Positions 15,201 through 22,648 of a DNA stretch of 33,768 bases are shown here, in pieces. Below the pieces are notes generated by a model. That model ran no database searches. It was not told where the DNA came from and saw only the letters and a program-made list of their open reading frames with translations. Made by a program: the position numbers and the translations under genes. Location of the stretch: the NCBI GenBank assembly GCA_019240655.1, contig JAFAXX010000079.1, forward strand, positions 1-33,768. The letters are read 5' to 3'. The first letter of the stretch is position 1, and each line of letters begins with the position of its first letter. Origin of the DNA: Solirubrobacterales bacterium. Lineage in GTDB: Bacteria; Actinomycetota; Thermoleophilia; Solirubrobacterales; Solirubrobacteraceae.

Positions 15201-15971
15201 CTAGTCGGCCTGCTCGCTCGGGCGGATCATCAGCTCGTTGACCGCCGCTCGGCGGGGACGGGTGACCATGAACGCGATCGCCTCGGCGATGTCCTCTGAC
15301 TCGAGCCGCTCGATGTCAGCGAAGCGCTGGCGGATGCCATCCCGGATCTCGGGTCGGTTGTGCGACTGCAGCTCGGTGGCGGTGGCGCCCGGCTCGATCA
15401 GCGAGACCCGGACGTGGCGGCCGGCGAGTTCCTGGCGCAGCGACTCGCTGAACGCGCCCACCCCGAACTTGGTCAGGTTGTAGACGCCGCTGCCATTGCG
15501 CACCACGCGCCCGGCCACGGAGCTCAAGTTGACCATGTCGGCGACCCCGCGCGGACCGTCCTCGGCGGCGCGGATCAGGTGTGGAAGGGCGGCGTGAGCG
15601 CAGTACAGGAGCCCGTTGAGGTTGACGTCGAGCATCCGCTCCCACTCCTCGAGCGGGGCGTCCTGTACCGGGCCGAGCAGCATCACGCCGGCGTTGTTGA
15701 TGAGGATGTCGAGCCGGCCGAGCTCCGAGACGGTGCGCGCGACCGCATCCCGCGCCTGTCCGGCGTCGGTGAGGTCCGCCTGGATCGGCACTGCCCGCGC
15801 GCCGTCGCCGTCGATCCTTCCGGCCAGCTGCTCGAGCCGGTCCTGACGCCGGGCGATCAGCGCCACCGCGGCGCCCCGCTCCGCCAGCGCCACCGCCGTG
15901 GCCTCGCCGATGCCGCTGGACGCGCCGGTGACGAGCGCTACCGTGCCTTCGAGGGGAGTTGTCGATGTCAT
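15201..15971 (-). CDS. Short-chain dehydrogenase/reductase (classical SDR)
   Basis: 256 residues with all classical SDR motifs: TGASSGIG (about 15-22), NNAG (92-95), the Ser in NLSSVAG, and the catalytic Tyr164 and Lys168 in YNLTK, followed by EPGATAT. It is an NAD(P)-dependent oxidoreductase of unknown substrate. There are two nearby ATGs, at 15980 and 15971. I prefer 15971, because CATAAT, a good -10 box, covers 15984-15979 and would place the transcript start at or next to that ATG (leaderless). It is cotranscribed with the atypical SDR gene and divergent from an MDR-type oxidoreductase gene. Confidence 0.9.
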   Translation of the reverse strand: MTSTTPLEGTVALVTGASSGIGEATAVALAERGAAVALIARRQDRLEQLAGRIDGDGARAVPIQADLTDAGQARDAVARTVSELGRLDILINNAGVMLLGPVQDAPLEEWERMLDVNLNGLLYCAHAALPHLIRAAEDGPRGVADMVNLSSVAGRVVRNGSGVYNLTKFGVGAFSESLRQELAGRHVRVSLIEPGATATELQSHNRPEIRDGIRQRFADIERLESEDIAEAIAFMVTRPRRAAVNELMIRPSEQAD

Positions 15972-16001
15972 GCGATCCATTATGTTGTGCGGGCTTCGGA
16001 G
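15972..16001. promoter_or_regulatory. Very short divergent promoter region
   Basis: Only 30 bp separate the chosen starts of the SDR gene (minus) and the MDR gene (plus). On the minus strand CATAAT lies 7 bases before the ATG at 15971. On the plus strand TATGTT (15981-15986) lies 15 bases before the ATG at 16002. Neither gene has a Shine-Dalgarno sequence, so leaderless or nearly leaderless transcripts are likely, and the -35 elements would lie within the opposite genes. Confidence 0.45.
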
Positions 16002-16952
16002 ATGCCCGCGACTACCCGCGCAGCCCGCCTTCACGCACACGGCCGACCGCTCACGGTCGAGCCGGTCGAGCTCCGCACGCCCGGTGAGGGCGAGATCGCG
16101 GTCGAGCTCCGGTTCGCAGGCGTGAACCCTGTCGACGGGTACGTCGCCGAGGGACGGGTGGCGCCGGACGGTCCGCTCCCGCGAACGCTTGGCGGCGAGG
16201 CGGCGGGGACGGCGGACGGTCGCCCGGTCCTGGTGGCCGGCGAGGGGCTCGGCGCGGCGCGCGACGGCGTCTGGGCGCAGCGCGCGATCGTCCCGGAAGC
16301 GGCGGTCATCCCGCTGCCGGAGGACGTCGGCCCGCGCGAGGCGGCGGCGATGGGCGTCGCAGGCCTGACCGCGTGGAAGGTCGTGCACGAGGTGGGAGCG
16401 GTGACGGCCGAGGACCGGGTGCTGGTGCTCGGCGCGTCGGGAGGCGTCGGCACGATGATCGTCTCGCTCGCCGCCGCCTCCGGCGCCACGGTCTGGGGCC
16501 AGACCGGCTCTTCCGAGAAGAGCGAACTGGTCGAACGACAGGGCGCCGACCGGGCGATCGTCGCCGGGGCCGAGGACGTCGCCGAGGCGGTGGCCGAGCT
16601 CGAGCCGACGGTCGTCTTCGACCCGCTCGGCGACGGCTTCGTGGCCCCGATGCTCGACGCGCTGTCGCTCCGAGGCCGCCTCGTGTCATTCGGCACCTCG
16701 GCCGGTCCGGACGTGCAGCTGAACATGCAGACGCTCTACCGCAAGATGCTCTCGATCTGCGGCTACGCCGGGCTTCAGCTCGGGCGCGAGGAGCGGCGGG
16801 CCGGGCTCGAGACCGCGCTCGAAGCGCTCCGGGCCGGCGAGCTCAAGGTGGTGATCGACGAGGTGCTGCCGCTCGAGCACGTCAATGAGGCGTTCGAGCG
16901 GATTACCCGGCGGCAGGTGCAGGGCAAGCTGCTGCTGGGGATGGCCGAGTAG
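16002..16952 (+). CDS. MDR-family quinone oxidoreductase/alcohol dehydrogenase-like enzyme
   Basis: 316 residues of the zinc-free medium-chain dehydrogenase (quinone oxidoreductase) type. The N-terminal GroES-like domain has AGVNPVDGYVAEGRV (40-53) and TLGGEAAGT; the Rossmann part has DRVLVLGASGGVGTMIVSLA with GxGGxG near 144-150, and the end reads VNEAFERITRRQVQGKLLL. It lacks the Cys/Glu ligands of zinc alcohol dehydrogenases, so reduction of quinones or activated alkenes with NADPH is the likely chemistry; the substrate is unknown. Residues 68-95 are shorter than in many relatives. The ATG at 16002 is used, with an in-frame GTG at 15987 as alternative. It is divergent from the SDR pair. 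Confidence 0.85.
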   Translation: MPATTRAARLHAHGRPLTVEPVELRTPGEGEIAVELRFAGVNPVDGYVAEGRVAPDGPLPRTLGGEAAGTADGRPVLVAGEGLGAARDGVWAQRAIVPEAAVIPLPEDVGPREAAAMGVAGLTAWKVVHEVGAVTAEDRVLVLGASGGVGTMIVSLAAASGATVWGQTGSSEKSELVERQGADRAIVAGAEDVAEAVAELEPTVVFDPLGDGFVAPMLDALSLRGRLVSFGTSAGPDVQLNMQTLYRKMLSICGYAGLQLGREERRAGLETALEALRAGELKVVIDEVLPLEHVNEAFERITRRQVQGKLLLGMAE

Positions 16953-17182
16953 GGGCGTCCTTTCGCTAGGTCGTCGAGCCGGATGACGCGCGACCGGCCC
17001 GGCCGTGGCGAGGCCGGAGGCAGAGCGGGCCGTGCCCGCGCGGCCGGGAAGTCCGAGCTGGCGCGGGCCTGCCGTGGCGAAGAAGTCCGGCTATACCGAC
17101 AAAATTCCACGACCCGGTCCAGGAGGTTGCCGCCCCAGTACAGGTACGTGTGCACCGCCCCCGTTACGGCTCGTGGCCGGGC

Positions 17183-18241
17183 TCAATCCCCTGGCCAGCG
17201 AAAGCCGACCGCACCGCCGGGCGCCGGCAGCGGGCTCACCGGGAGCCCGTCCGGCGGGTCGTTGACGTTGTAGCCCGGCGGCGCGAGGTCGTTGGGAGTG
17301 TCGGGATGAAACAGCGAGGCCAGGTACTGCGCCTGGCCGCGCCCCGGCCCGAGCTCGAACTGGCCCCCGCCGTAGGCGCCGATCCCCCGCGCGGCGCAGT
17401 AGTCGTAGGTGGCGAAGAGCTTCGGCAAACCGCCGATCCGCGACGGCTTCAGGTTCACCATCCGCGGCGGGAAGGGCAGCGCCTCGATGTCGTCGATCGA
17501 GTGGATCGCGGCGTCCCAGGTGATGCGGTCGTGCTCGTTCTCCAGCACGGTGGCGGTCGCCGGCGTGAGCACGTCGGGATCCTCGATCCAGGCGGATGGG
17601 AACGCGGTCACCACACGCTGGTAGAGGACCGGGTCGGGTGCCTGGTCGACCACCGTGCCGCGGTAGAGGCTCTTGAAATCGACCGCGTCGACCGCGCCGG
17701 TCGCCACCAGGCCGTCGATCAGCTCCGGGGTCCAGGAGCTGGTCGGGTCGAGCTTGAAACGCAGCGTGGGGTAGCGGGCCAGCCGGTGCTCGATCGGCGC
17801 GAGGCTCGGAGGCTCGCCGAGGCGCAGCGAGACCACGAAGGTCACCGGGCGGGGTGCGCGGCCGAGCGCCTCGTGCAGCGACCTGCCGGCCTGGCGGAGC
17901 GCGAGGTCGAGCCCGGCGCTGTGGAACGTCCACCGGCGGTACAACCGTGAGACCTCCCACTCGGGCGCCGTCGGGAAGAGGTCGAGCTCATCGACCCGGC
18001 GGCAGAACTCCGCCAGCGTGTAGTGGCCGGCGAGGTCGTGGACCGGGCCGGCGGCCTGCAGCGTGACGTGGTCCTCGGCCTGGTAGACGACGTCCTCGCC
18101 AACCCCCTCGAGCCCGCCGCCGTGGAGGTGGACGACCGTGGTCAGGCGCTCGAACCCGCTCGAGACCTCGGCTCGAAGGCCCTTTAGGGTGTAGCCGTCG
18201 ACCTCGAGGGGGAGCTCGGCGACGAGAGCGAAGGTACTCAT
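17183..18241 (-). CDS. Enolase-superfamily enzyme (muconate cycloisomerase/MenC-like)
   Basis: 352 residues. The N-terminal capping domain covers about 1-130. The barrel that follows keeps the catalytic positions of the enolase superfamily: Lys163 (RFKLD) on strand 2, metal ligands Asp188 (VDFK), Glu220 (WIEDPD) and Asp243 (TWDAA), and Lys265 (NLKPSRIGG) on strand 6. That arrangement suits abstraction of a proton alpha to a carboxylate, as in o-succinylbenzoate synthases, dipeptide epimerases or muconate cycloisomerases; the reaction here cannot be named. The C-terminal 45 residues hold GYNVNDPPDGLPVSPL. The ATG at 18241 overlaps the xseB stop (ATGA), so it is in the exonuclease VII operon, an unexpected partner. 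Confidence 0.85.
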   Translation of the reverse strand: MSTFALVAELPLEVDGYTLKGLRAEVSSGFERLTTVVHLHGGGLEGVGEDVVYQAEDHVTLQAAGPVHDLAGHYTLAEFCRRVDELDLFPTAPEWEVSRLYRRWTFHSAGLDLALRQAGRSLHEALGRAPRPVTFVVSLRLGEPPSLAPIEHRLARYPTLRFKLDPTSSWTPELIDGLVATGAVDAVDFKSLYRGTVVDQAPDPVLYQRVVTAFPSAWIEDPDVLTPATATVLENEHDRITWDAAIHSIDDIEALPFPPRMVNLKPSRIGGLPKLFATYDYCAARGIGAYGGGQFELGPGRGQAQYLASLFHPDTPNDLAPPGYNVNDPPDGLPVSPLPAPGGAVGFRWPGD

Positions 18242-18459
18242 CGCCGGCCAGCCTCGAGCCGGGTCACCAGCTCCTCGAGGTGCAGCTCCTCGAGGTCTCG
18301 GCTGACCGCCTCGAGCTCGGAGGCGCAGTACTCGACGAGGTCCCGGCCCTCGTGAACGAGGTCGAGGGTCTCGCGCAGCCCGGCATCGCCCGAGTCGAGC
18401 CGCCGGATGATCTCCTCGACCCGCGCCACGGCCGATTCGTAGGACCGCTCGGCGGTCAC
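18238..18459 (-). CDS. xseB: Exodeoxyribonuclease VII small subunit
   Basis: 73 residues, the normal size for XseB. It is one long amphipathic helical hairpin: SYESAVARVEEIIRRLDSGD, then GLRETLDLVHEGRDLVEYC and a final helix. SYE...L..I...L..G in the first helix is the family signature. Several small subunits wrap the large subunit XseA to form the exonuclease that degrades single-stranded DNA in both directions. Both ends overlap neighbours by 4 bases: its start with the stop of xseA and its stop with the start of the enolase-superfamily gene. Confidence 0.93.
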   Translation of the reverse strand: MTAERSYESAVARVEEIIRRLDSGDAGLRETLDLVHEGRDLVEYCASELEAVSRDLEELHLEELVTRLEAGRR

Positions 18460-19859
18460 GGCCGCTCCTGAACTCGAGCGGGAACGACGCCGTCGCGGAA
18501 GCGAAGATCGAGCTCGCCGGCGCGCCGAGCCTCCGCGGCGGAGGACAGCGGCCGGCCGGTGCGGTCCTGCGCGAGGGCATACCCTCGGGCGAGCGTCCGC
18601 TCCGGGTCATGCGCGGCCAGGGCCAGGGGCAGGCGCTCGAGCTCGCGGCGACGCGCCAGGGCGTCGGAGCCCCGGGCGCGCCCGGCGCCGCGGCGCAGCG
18701 CCAGCAGGTGCGCGGCGGTGCGGGTGCGGCCGTCCTCGCCGGCGCGCCTGGCGCTGGCTCGGAGCTCGCGGAGCAGCTGATGGAGATGCCGGCGCTGGCG
18801 GCCAACGTGCTGGGCCGGCGAGCGGGTGAGGTGGCCGAGCGCGCGGGCGCGCTCGAGGACCGCGCGGCGGCCATGGTGTTGCAGCCGCCTGCCGAAGGCG
18901 GCGATCTCCGTGCGTGCGGCCCGGCAGTCGACCGGGACGGCGGCTTCGGCGGCGTGCGTCGGGGTCGAGCAGCAGACCGCCGCGACGTCGTCGATCAGCG
19001 TCCGGTCGGTGTGGTGGCCGACCGAGGCGATCACCGGCACGCGGAGGAGGGCGACCGTGCGGCACAGCGTCTCGTCGCAGAACGCGAACAGATCGGCCAG
19101 CGAGCCGCCGCCGCGGGCGACGATCACCACGTCGATCTCCGACACCGCGGCCAGATCGCGCAGGGCGGCGACGATCCGCGGGGCCGCGTGGCGGTCCTGA
19201 ACGGGCGCGAACGCCCACACCAGGCGCCCGGCCCAGCCGCGGCGGCGCAGGCCGGCGAGGACGTCGTCGCGCGCTTTGCCGCGCTCGCCGGTCACCACTC
19301 CGATGGTCCGCGGCAGCAGCGGACGGGGGAGGCGCTTCTGAGCGTCGAGCAGGCCGTCGGCGGCGAGCTGCCGGCGCAGGCGCGCGAGCTGGGCCAGCAG
19401 GTCGCCCTCGCCGGCGACGCGCAGCTCCGACACGGCAAAGCTGAACGACGGCGAGGCGCTGGCGCTGCCCGGGTAGTAGTCGCAGCCTCCGCCGGCCACC
19501 ACGCGCAGACCGTCGGCCAGATTCAGCCCCAGGGCGTCGAAGTCGGTGCGCCACATCGAGCACGGCAGCGCGCCGCGGGCGTCCCGCAGCTCGAAGTAGA
19601 CCCGGGCCCGGCCGAGGCGGATCCCCCACATCTCCCCGGTCACCTGCACGCGGGCGAACTCGTGCAGCCGCCGTCGCAGCTGGGCGGCGTAGGCGCCCAC
19701 CGGGTACGGCCCGGGCAGCACGCTCGGCTCGGCGCCGGCGCGGGCGCCGCCGGCGGGGGCGACCGGGGGCGCGGCGGGGGCGACCGGGGTCGCGGCGGAG
19801 GCGACCGGGGTCGCGGCGGGGGCGGCGGCCACGGCGGTGAAGGCGGGAGGGTCGGCCAT
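18456..19859 (-). CDS. xseA: Exodeoxyribonuclease VII large subunit
   Basis: 467 residues from ATG at 19859. After an Ala/Pro-rich N-terminal stretch (about 8-45, made of 7-residue repeats), the OB-fold DNA-binding domain occupies about 50-150 (VGAYAAQLRRRLHEFARVQV, then GEMWGIRLGRARVYFELRD). The catalytic domain follows with IGVVTGERGKARDDVLAGL, VIVARGGGSLADLFAFCDE and ASVGHHTDRTLIDDVA, then STPTHAAEAAVP, a coiled-coil region and the ending LARGYALAQD. The usual VGHETD is VGHHTD here. The frame is open far upstream to 20237, but that part overlaps the acidic micro-protein gene on the other strand and has no similarity. It is the first gene of an xseA-xseB-enolase operon. Confidence 0.92.
   Translation of the reverse strand: MADPPAFTAVAAAPAATPVASAATPVAPAAPPVAPAGGARAGAEPSVLPGPYPVGAYAAQLRRRLHEFARVQVTGEMWGIRLGRARVYFELRDARGALPCSMWRTDFDALGLNLADGLRVVAGGGCDYYPGSASASPSFSFAVSELRVAGEGDLLAQLARLRRQLAADGLLDAQKRLPRPLLPRTIGVVTGERGKARDDVLAGLRRRGWAGRLVWAFAPVQDRHAAPRIVAALRDLAAVSEIDVVIVARGGGSLADLFAFCDETLCRTVALLRVPVIASVGHHTDRTLIDDVAAVCCSTPTHAAEAAVPVDCRAARTEIAAFGRRLQHHGRRAVLERARALGHLTRSPAQHVGRQRRHLHQLLRELRASARRAGEDGRTRTAAHLLALRRGAGRARGSDALARRRELERLPLALAAHDPERTLARGYALAQDRTGRPLSSAAEARRAGELDLRFRDGVVPARVQERP
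19748..19824. repeat. 21-bp tandem repeats in the xseA N-terminus
   Basis: Three or four copies of a unit resembling GCGACCGGGGTCGCGGCGG occur in a row inside the 5' part of xseA, each encoding seven residues on the minus strand (ATPVASA, ATPVAPA, APPVAPA). They make a flexible Ala/Pro linker before the OB fold and could vary in number between strains. Confidence 0.75.
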
Positions 19860-19942
19860 CGGGCGCCCGAGGCTAGCGACCGGGGCACTCGGAACCGCCG
19901 CGGCCGGTTTGCCCGGCGGCGAGGCGGGAAGCTTCGGAGGCG

Positions 19943-20095
19943 ATGAGCGAGCGCATCCCGGGTGAGTCCGGCGCGGGCTGGGACAACCCCGAAGAAGACG
20001 ACCGCGAGGCGCAGGGCGAGGATCCCACCTCGCCGGAGCGTGGCTTCGAGGATCTCGACGACCTCGAGAACTACGACGAAGAGTCAGAGGAGTAG
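19943..20095 (+). CDS. Highly acidic 50-residue protein
   Basis: 50 residues from ATG at 19943, which follows GGAGG closely (2 bases, shorter than ideal). Composition is striking: 21 Asp or Glu against 3 Arg and no Lys, with a DDLDDLENYDEESEE-like tail (actual order EDLDDLENYDEESEE). Third codon positions are mostly G or C, as expected for a real gene in this genome. There is no membrane segment, Cys or known domain; it should be soluble, possibly disordered, and could be a nucleic-acid mimic or a chaperone-like partner, but that is a guess. It is divergent from xseA (83 bp) and its last 25 bases overlap, tail to tail, the minus-strand epimerase gene. Confidence 0.65.
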   Translation: MSERIPGESGAGWDNPEEDDREAQGEDPTSPERGFEDLDDLENYDEESEE

Positions 20096-21066
20096 GACGC
20101 CGGCGCGGCCGCCGCCTGGCCGCGCAGCCACGCCACGGTGTCGCCGATCCCCTCGCGTAGGTCGACCCGGGCCTCCCAACCCAGCCGGCGGCGGGCCTTC
20201 TCCACCGACGGCCAGCGGCGTTGGACGTCGACGTCAAAGCTCGGCCGATGCGTCAAGCGCAGCTTCTCGGGATCTCGACCGCAGGCCGCCCAGACCAGGC
20301 GCGCGATCTCCGCCACCGTCAGCTCCTCGGCGGCGGAGATGTTGAAGTCCTCGTTCTCGGCGGCGGGCGAAGCCATCGCGGTGACGATGCCGTCGGCGAT
20401 GTCGTCGATATGGGTGAGCGTCCGCGTCTGCTCGCCGGAGCCGAAGATCTCGAGCGGGTCCTGCCCCGACAGCGTCTTGGCGATCAGGTCGGGCACCGCG
20501 TGCGCGATCCCGGGTTCGTCGGGGTCGGGAAGCTCGCCGGGGCCGTACGCGTTGAACGGGCGGCAGATCGTGTAGGGGAGCCCGTGCTGGTCGTGCGCGG
20601 CGCGCGTGTAGACCTCGCCGGCCAGCTTCGAGAAGCCGTAGGCCGAGCGCGGGGTCGGGCAGTCGAGCAGATGCGTCTCGGGGGTCGGGAACTCGGTCGC
20701 CCGCTCGAACACCATCGAGGAGGAAACGTAGAGGAGCCGCTCGACGCCCCGGTCGATGGCCGCGTGGACCACCGACCCGGTGAGCGCGTTGTTGACCTCG
20801 GTCAGCGTGTAGGGAAGTTTGTGGAAGTTGGCGATACCGCCGACGATCGCCGCCAGGTGGATCACGTGGGAGCATCCCGCGAGGGCGGCGCGGGCGTTCT
20901 CGAGGCTGCGCAGATCGGCGGTGTGGACCTCCGCCCCTTCCCGCATCCATCTCGGCGCCGGGCGGTGATCGGAGACCCGTATCTCCCAGTCCGGGTCGCG
21001 GAGCAGCCGCCGCACCACGGCCGAGCCGATCGTTCCGGCCGCGCCGGTCACGAGCACCCGGCTCAT
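20071..21066 (-). CDS. NAD-dependent nucleotide-sugar epimerase
   Basis: 331 residues of the extended SDR type: VLVTGAAGTIGSAVVRRLL (NAD binding), VIHLAAIVGGIANF, YVSSSMVFE and the catalytic YGFSK. The VGGI segment after HLAA and the PFNAYGPGE turn recall GDP-mannose 3,5-epimerase and UDP-glucose 4-epimerase relatives. Substrate is uncertain, but the preceding gene is a nucleotide-sugar dehydrogenase, so the pair may convert a UDP- or GDP-sugar to a modified uronic acid. The C-terminus is Ala/Ser-rich. The start overlaps the dehydrogenase stop (TGATG), so the two are translationally coupled. Its 3' end overlaps the acidic micro-protein gene on the other strand. Confidence 0.88.
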   Translation of the reverse strand: MSRVLVTGAAGTIGSAVVRRLLRDPDWEIRVSDHRPAPRWMREGAEVHTADLRSLENARAALAGCSHVIHLAAIVGGIANFHKLPYTLTEVNNALTGSVVHAAIDRGVERLLYVSSSMVFERATEFPTPETHLLDCPTPRSAYGFSKLAGEVYTRAAHDQHGLPYTICRPFNAYGPGELPDPDEPGIAHAVPDLIAKTLSGQDPLEIFGSGEQTRTLTHIDDIADGIVTAMASPAAENEDFNISAAEELTVAEIARLVWAACGRDPEKLRLTHRPSFDVDVQRRWPSVEKARRRLGWEARVDLREGIGDTVAWLRGQAAAAPASYSSDSSS

Positions 21067-22355
21067 CAGCGCGCGGCGTCCGGGGCCGCCTCGCCGGCCC
21101 CGAGGATCGCTCCGACTTCGGCCGCGTAGGCGAACAACTGGCCGGTTCCAAGCACGTTCCACGGGTCGACCAGCAGGGCGTCGGAACTGCTGCCGGCGAC
21201 GATCCGCGCGAGCGTCTGCGGCCCTTCGAACTCCGAGTGGTTGGTGGCCATGATCACCACGTCGGCGTCCTGCACGGCGTCGGCCAGCGACTGTGTCGGC
21301 GTGCGCGCGTGGGGGTCGGACACGGCAACGTCGGCCAGCTCCCGCTCGAGCAGCCGGATCAGCTTGGGCGAGAGCGAATCCCGCTCGTCGTCGGTGTCCC
21401 GCTTGAACGTGAGCCCGAGCACCGCGACCTTGCGACTGGCCAGCGAGCCGATGCGCCGCTTCATCCCCTCGATCAGGAAGAGCGGCACCGACTCGTTCAC
21501 CCGGGAGACCGCGAGCAGCATGCCGGGAGCGTTCGAGCGCTCCTCGGAGAACGCGAAGTCCTTGCGCAGGCAGGTGCCCGCGGTCATCCCCGGCATCGCT
21601 ATCCCGCCGCGGGGATAGTCGCGGTTGATCAGCTCGATCACCTCGAACACGTTGGCGCCGTAGCGCTCGCAGTCCATCATCAGCAGGTTGGGCAGCGCGA
21701 AGGTCGCGTAGCGGAGGATGTTGGTCCAGATCTTGGCCAGCTCCGCCTGCACCGGAGTCGTCTTCACGATCGGCGCGCCGAACACCGAGAAGGTGTCCGC
21801 GGCCCGGTCGGTCGAGGCCTCGCCGACCCCGCCGATGATGCACGGGAGGGTCGAGATCTCCTCCACGAAGCGACCCGCCGCGATCCGCTCGGGAGCGTGG
21901 GCGACGAACACGTCCTCGCCGACCTGCAACCCGCGCCGCTTCTCGACGTACCCCGCCACGAACTCCGTGGTACCGGGAGCGATCGTCGAGCGAAGGATCA
22001 GCGTGTGCCCGGGCCGCAGCAGCGGCAACAGGTCGTCGATCACGTCGCGAACCTGGCTCAGGTCGCTCTCCACGTGGGAGAACGAAGGCGTGCCGATCGT
22101 CAGCACGATGTCCTGCGCGCGCGCGGCGTCGGCGGCCCGTTCAGCCAGCTCGAGGCGCCCCGAGGCGGTGACGCGGTCGAGCAGGTCCTGGGTGCCGGGT
22201 TCCGCCCACGGCATGCGCCCGGCGGCGACCGACGCGAGGACGGCGGGGTCGTGGTCGATTCCGAGCACGCGGTGCCCCCGGTCGGCGAAGCACAGCGCCA
22301 GCGGCAGCCCGACCCGTCCCAGCCCGATGACCGCGATATGACGGGAGTCGGTCAA
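21066..22355 (-). CDS. UDP-glucose/GDP-mannose-family nucleotide-sugar dehydrogenase
   Basis: 429 residues. The NAD-binding domain starts with AVIGLGRVGLPLALCFADRG; then come GTPSF, LRSTIAPGTT and AHAPERIAAGR. The middle domain has KIWTNILRYATFALPNLL, and the catalytic Cys is in TAGTCLRKDF. The C-terminal domain begins VAVLGLTFKRDTDDERDSLS. The enzyme oxidises C6 of a nucleotide sugar to a uronic acid; the WecC-like pattern (APERI, TFKRDTDD) favours UDP-N-acetylmannosamine or a similar HexNAc substrate over UDP-glucose, without certainty. The start overlaps the upstream small gene by 4 bases and the stop overlaps the epimerase start by one base. Confidence 0.9.
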   Translation of the reverse strand: MTDSRHIAVIGLGRVGLPLALCFADRGHRVLGIDHDPAVLASVAAGRMPWAEPGTQDLLDRVTASGRLELAERAADAARAQDIVLTIGTPSFSHVESDLSQVRDVIDDLLPLLRPGHTLILRSTIAPGTTEFVAGYVEKRRGLQVGEDVFVAHAPERIAAGRFVEEISTLPCIIGGVGEASTDRAADTFSVFGAPIVKTTPVQAELAKIWTNILRYATFALPNLLMMDCERYGANVFEVIELINRDYPRGGIAMPGMTAGTCLRKDFAFSEERSNAPGMLLAVSRVNESVPLFLIEGMKRRIGSLASRKVAVLGLTFKRDTDDERDSLSPKLIRLLERELADVAVSDPHARTPTQSLADAVQDADVVIMATNHSEFEGPQTLARIVAGSSSDALLVDPWNVLGTGQLFAYAAEVGAILGAGEAAPDAAR

Positions 22356-22648
22356 AGCGGCTCGTCGCGCTGGAAGCCCTCCGAGAGGCTCGGCAGCGGA
22401 TCGAGGCCCGGCTCGGCCTCGTGGCCCCGGACCTCGCCGGCGAAGGCGATCCGGTTCAGGCGGGCGATCTCGCGCTCCCCCTCGACCCGTGCGGGATGTT
22501 CGGGCGGCAGGGCCTTGATCAGGGCGCGGATGCGCTCGCGGAGCTGAAGCGCGAAATGGGGGGTGGAGGCGCCCATCAGCTGGCGCACGTCCTCGACCGT
22601 GACCTCTCGTCCGGGCCGCAATCGTTCTGGATTCTCGGCTTGGCTCAT
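22352..22648 (-). CDS. Small hypothetical protein in the nucleotide-sugar operon
   Basis: 98 residues, no signal peptide, membrane segment or Cys. Predicted helical core at about 18-70 (TVEDVRQLMGASTPHFALQL, then RERIRALIKALPPEHPARVE and GEREIARLNRIAFAGEVRG), followed by an acidic tail (AEPGLDPLPSLSEGF). I do not recognise a named family. It overlaps the stop of the lipoprotein gene and the start of the dehydrogenase gene by 4 bases each (ATGA in both cases), so it is certainly translated with them and may be a regulatory or adaptor subunit for surface-polymer synthesis. Confidence 0.75.
   Translation of the reverse strand: MSQAENPERLRPGREVTVEDVRQLMGASTPHFALQLRERIRALIKALPPEHPARVEGEREIARLNRIAFAGEVRGHEAEPGLDPLPSLSEGFQRDEPL

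Noticed and set aside
16953..17182. Possible small gene or RNA between the MDR and enolase-superfamily genes
   Set aside because: Only chance frames and GC-rich inverted repeats without T tract; no tRNA or riboswitch motif seen.
18609..19946. 445-codon plus-strand frame
   Set aside because: Exactly antisense to xseA, which has clear exonuclease VII motifs; the product is an Ala/Arg/Gly shadow.
21237..22547. 436-codon plus-strand frame
   Set aside because: Antisense shadow of the nucleotide-sugar dehydrogenase gene; His/Arg/Gly/Val-rich with no domain.
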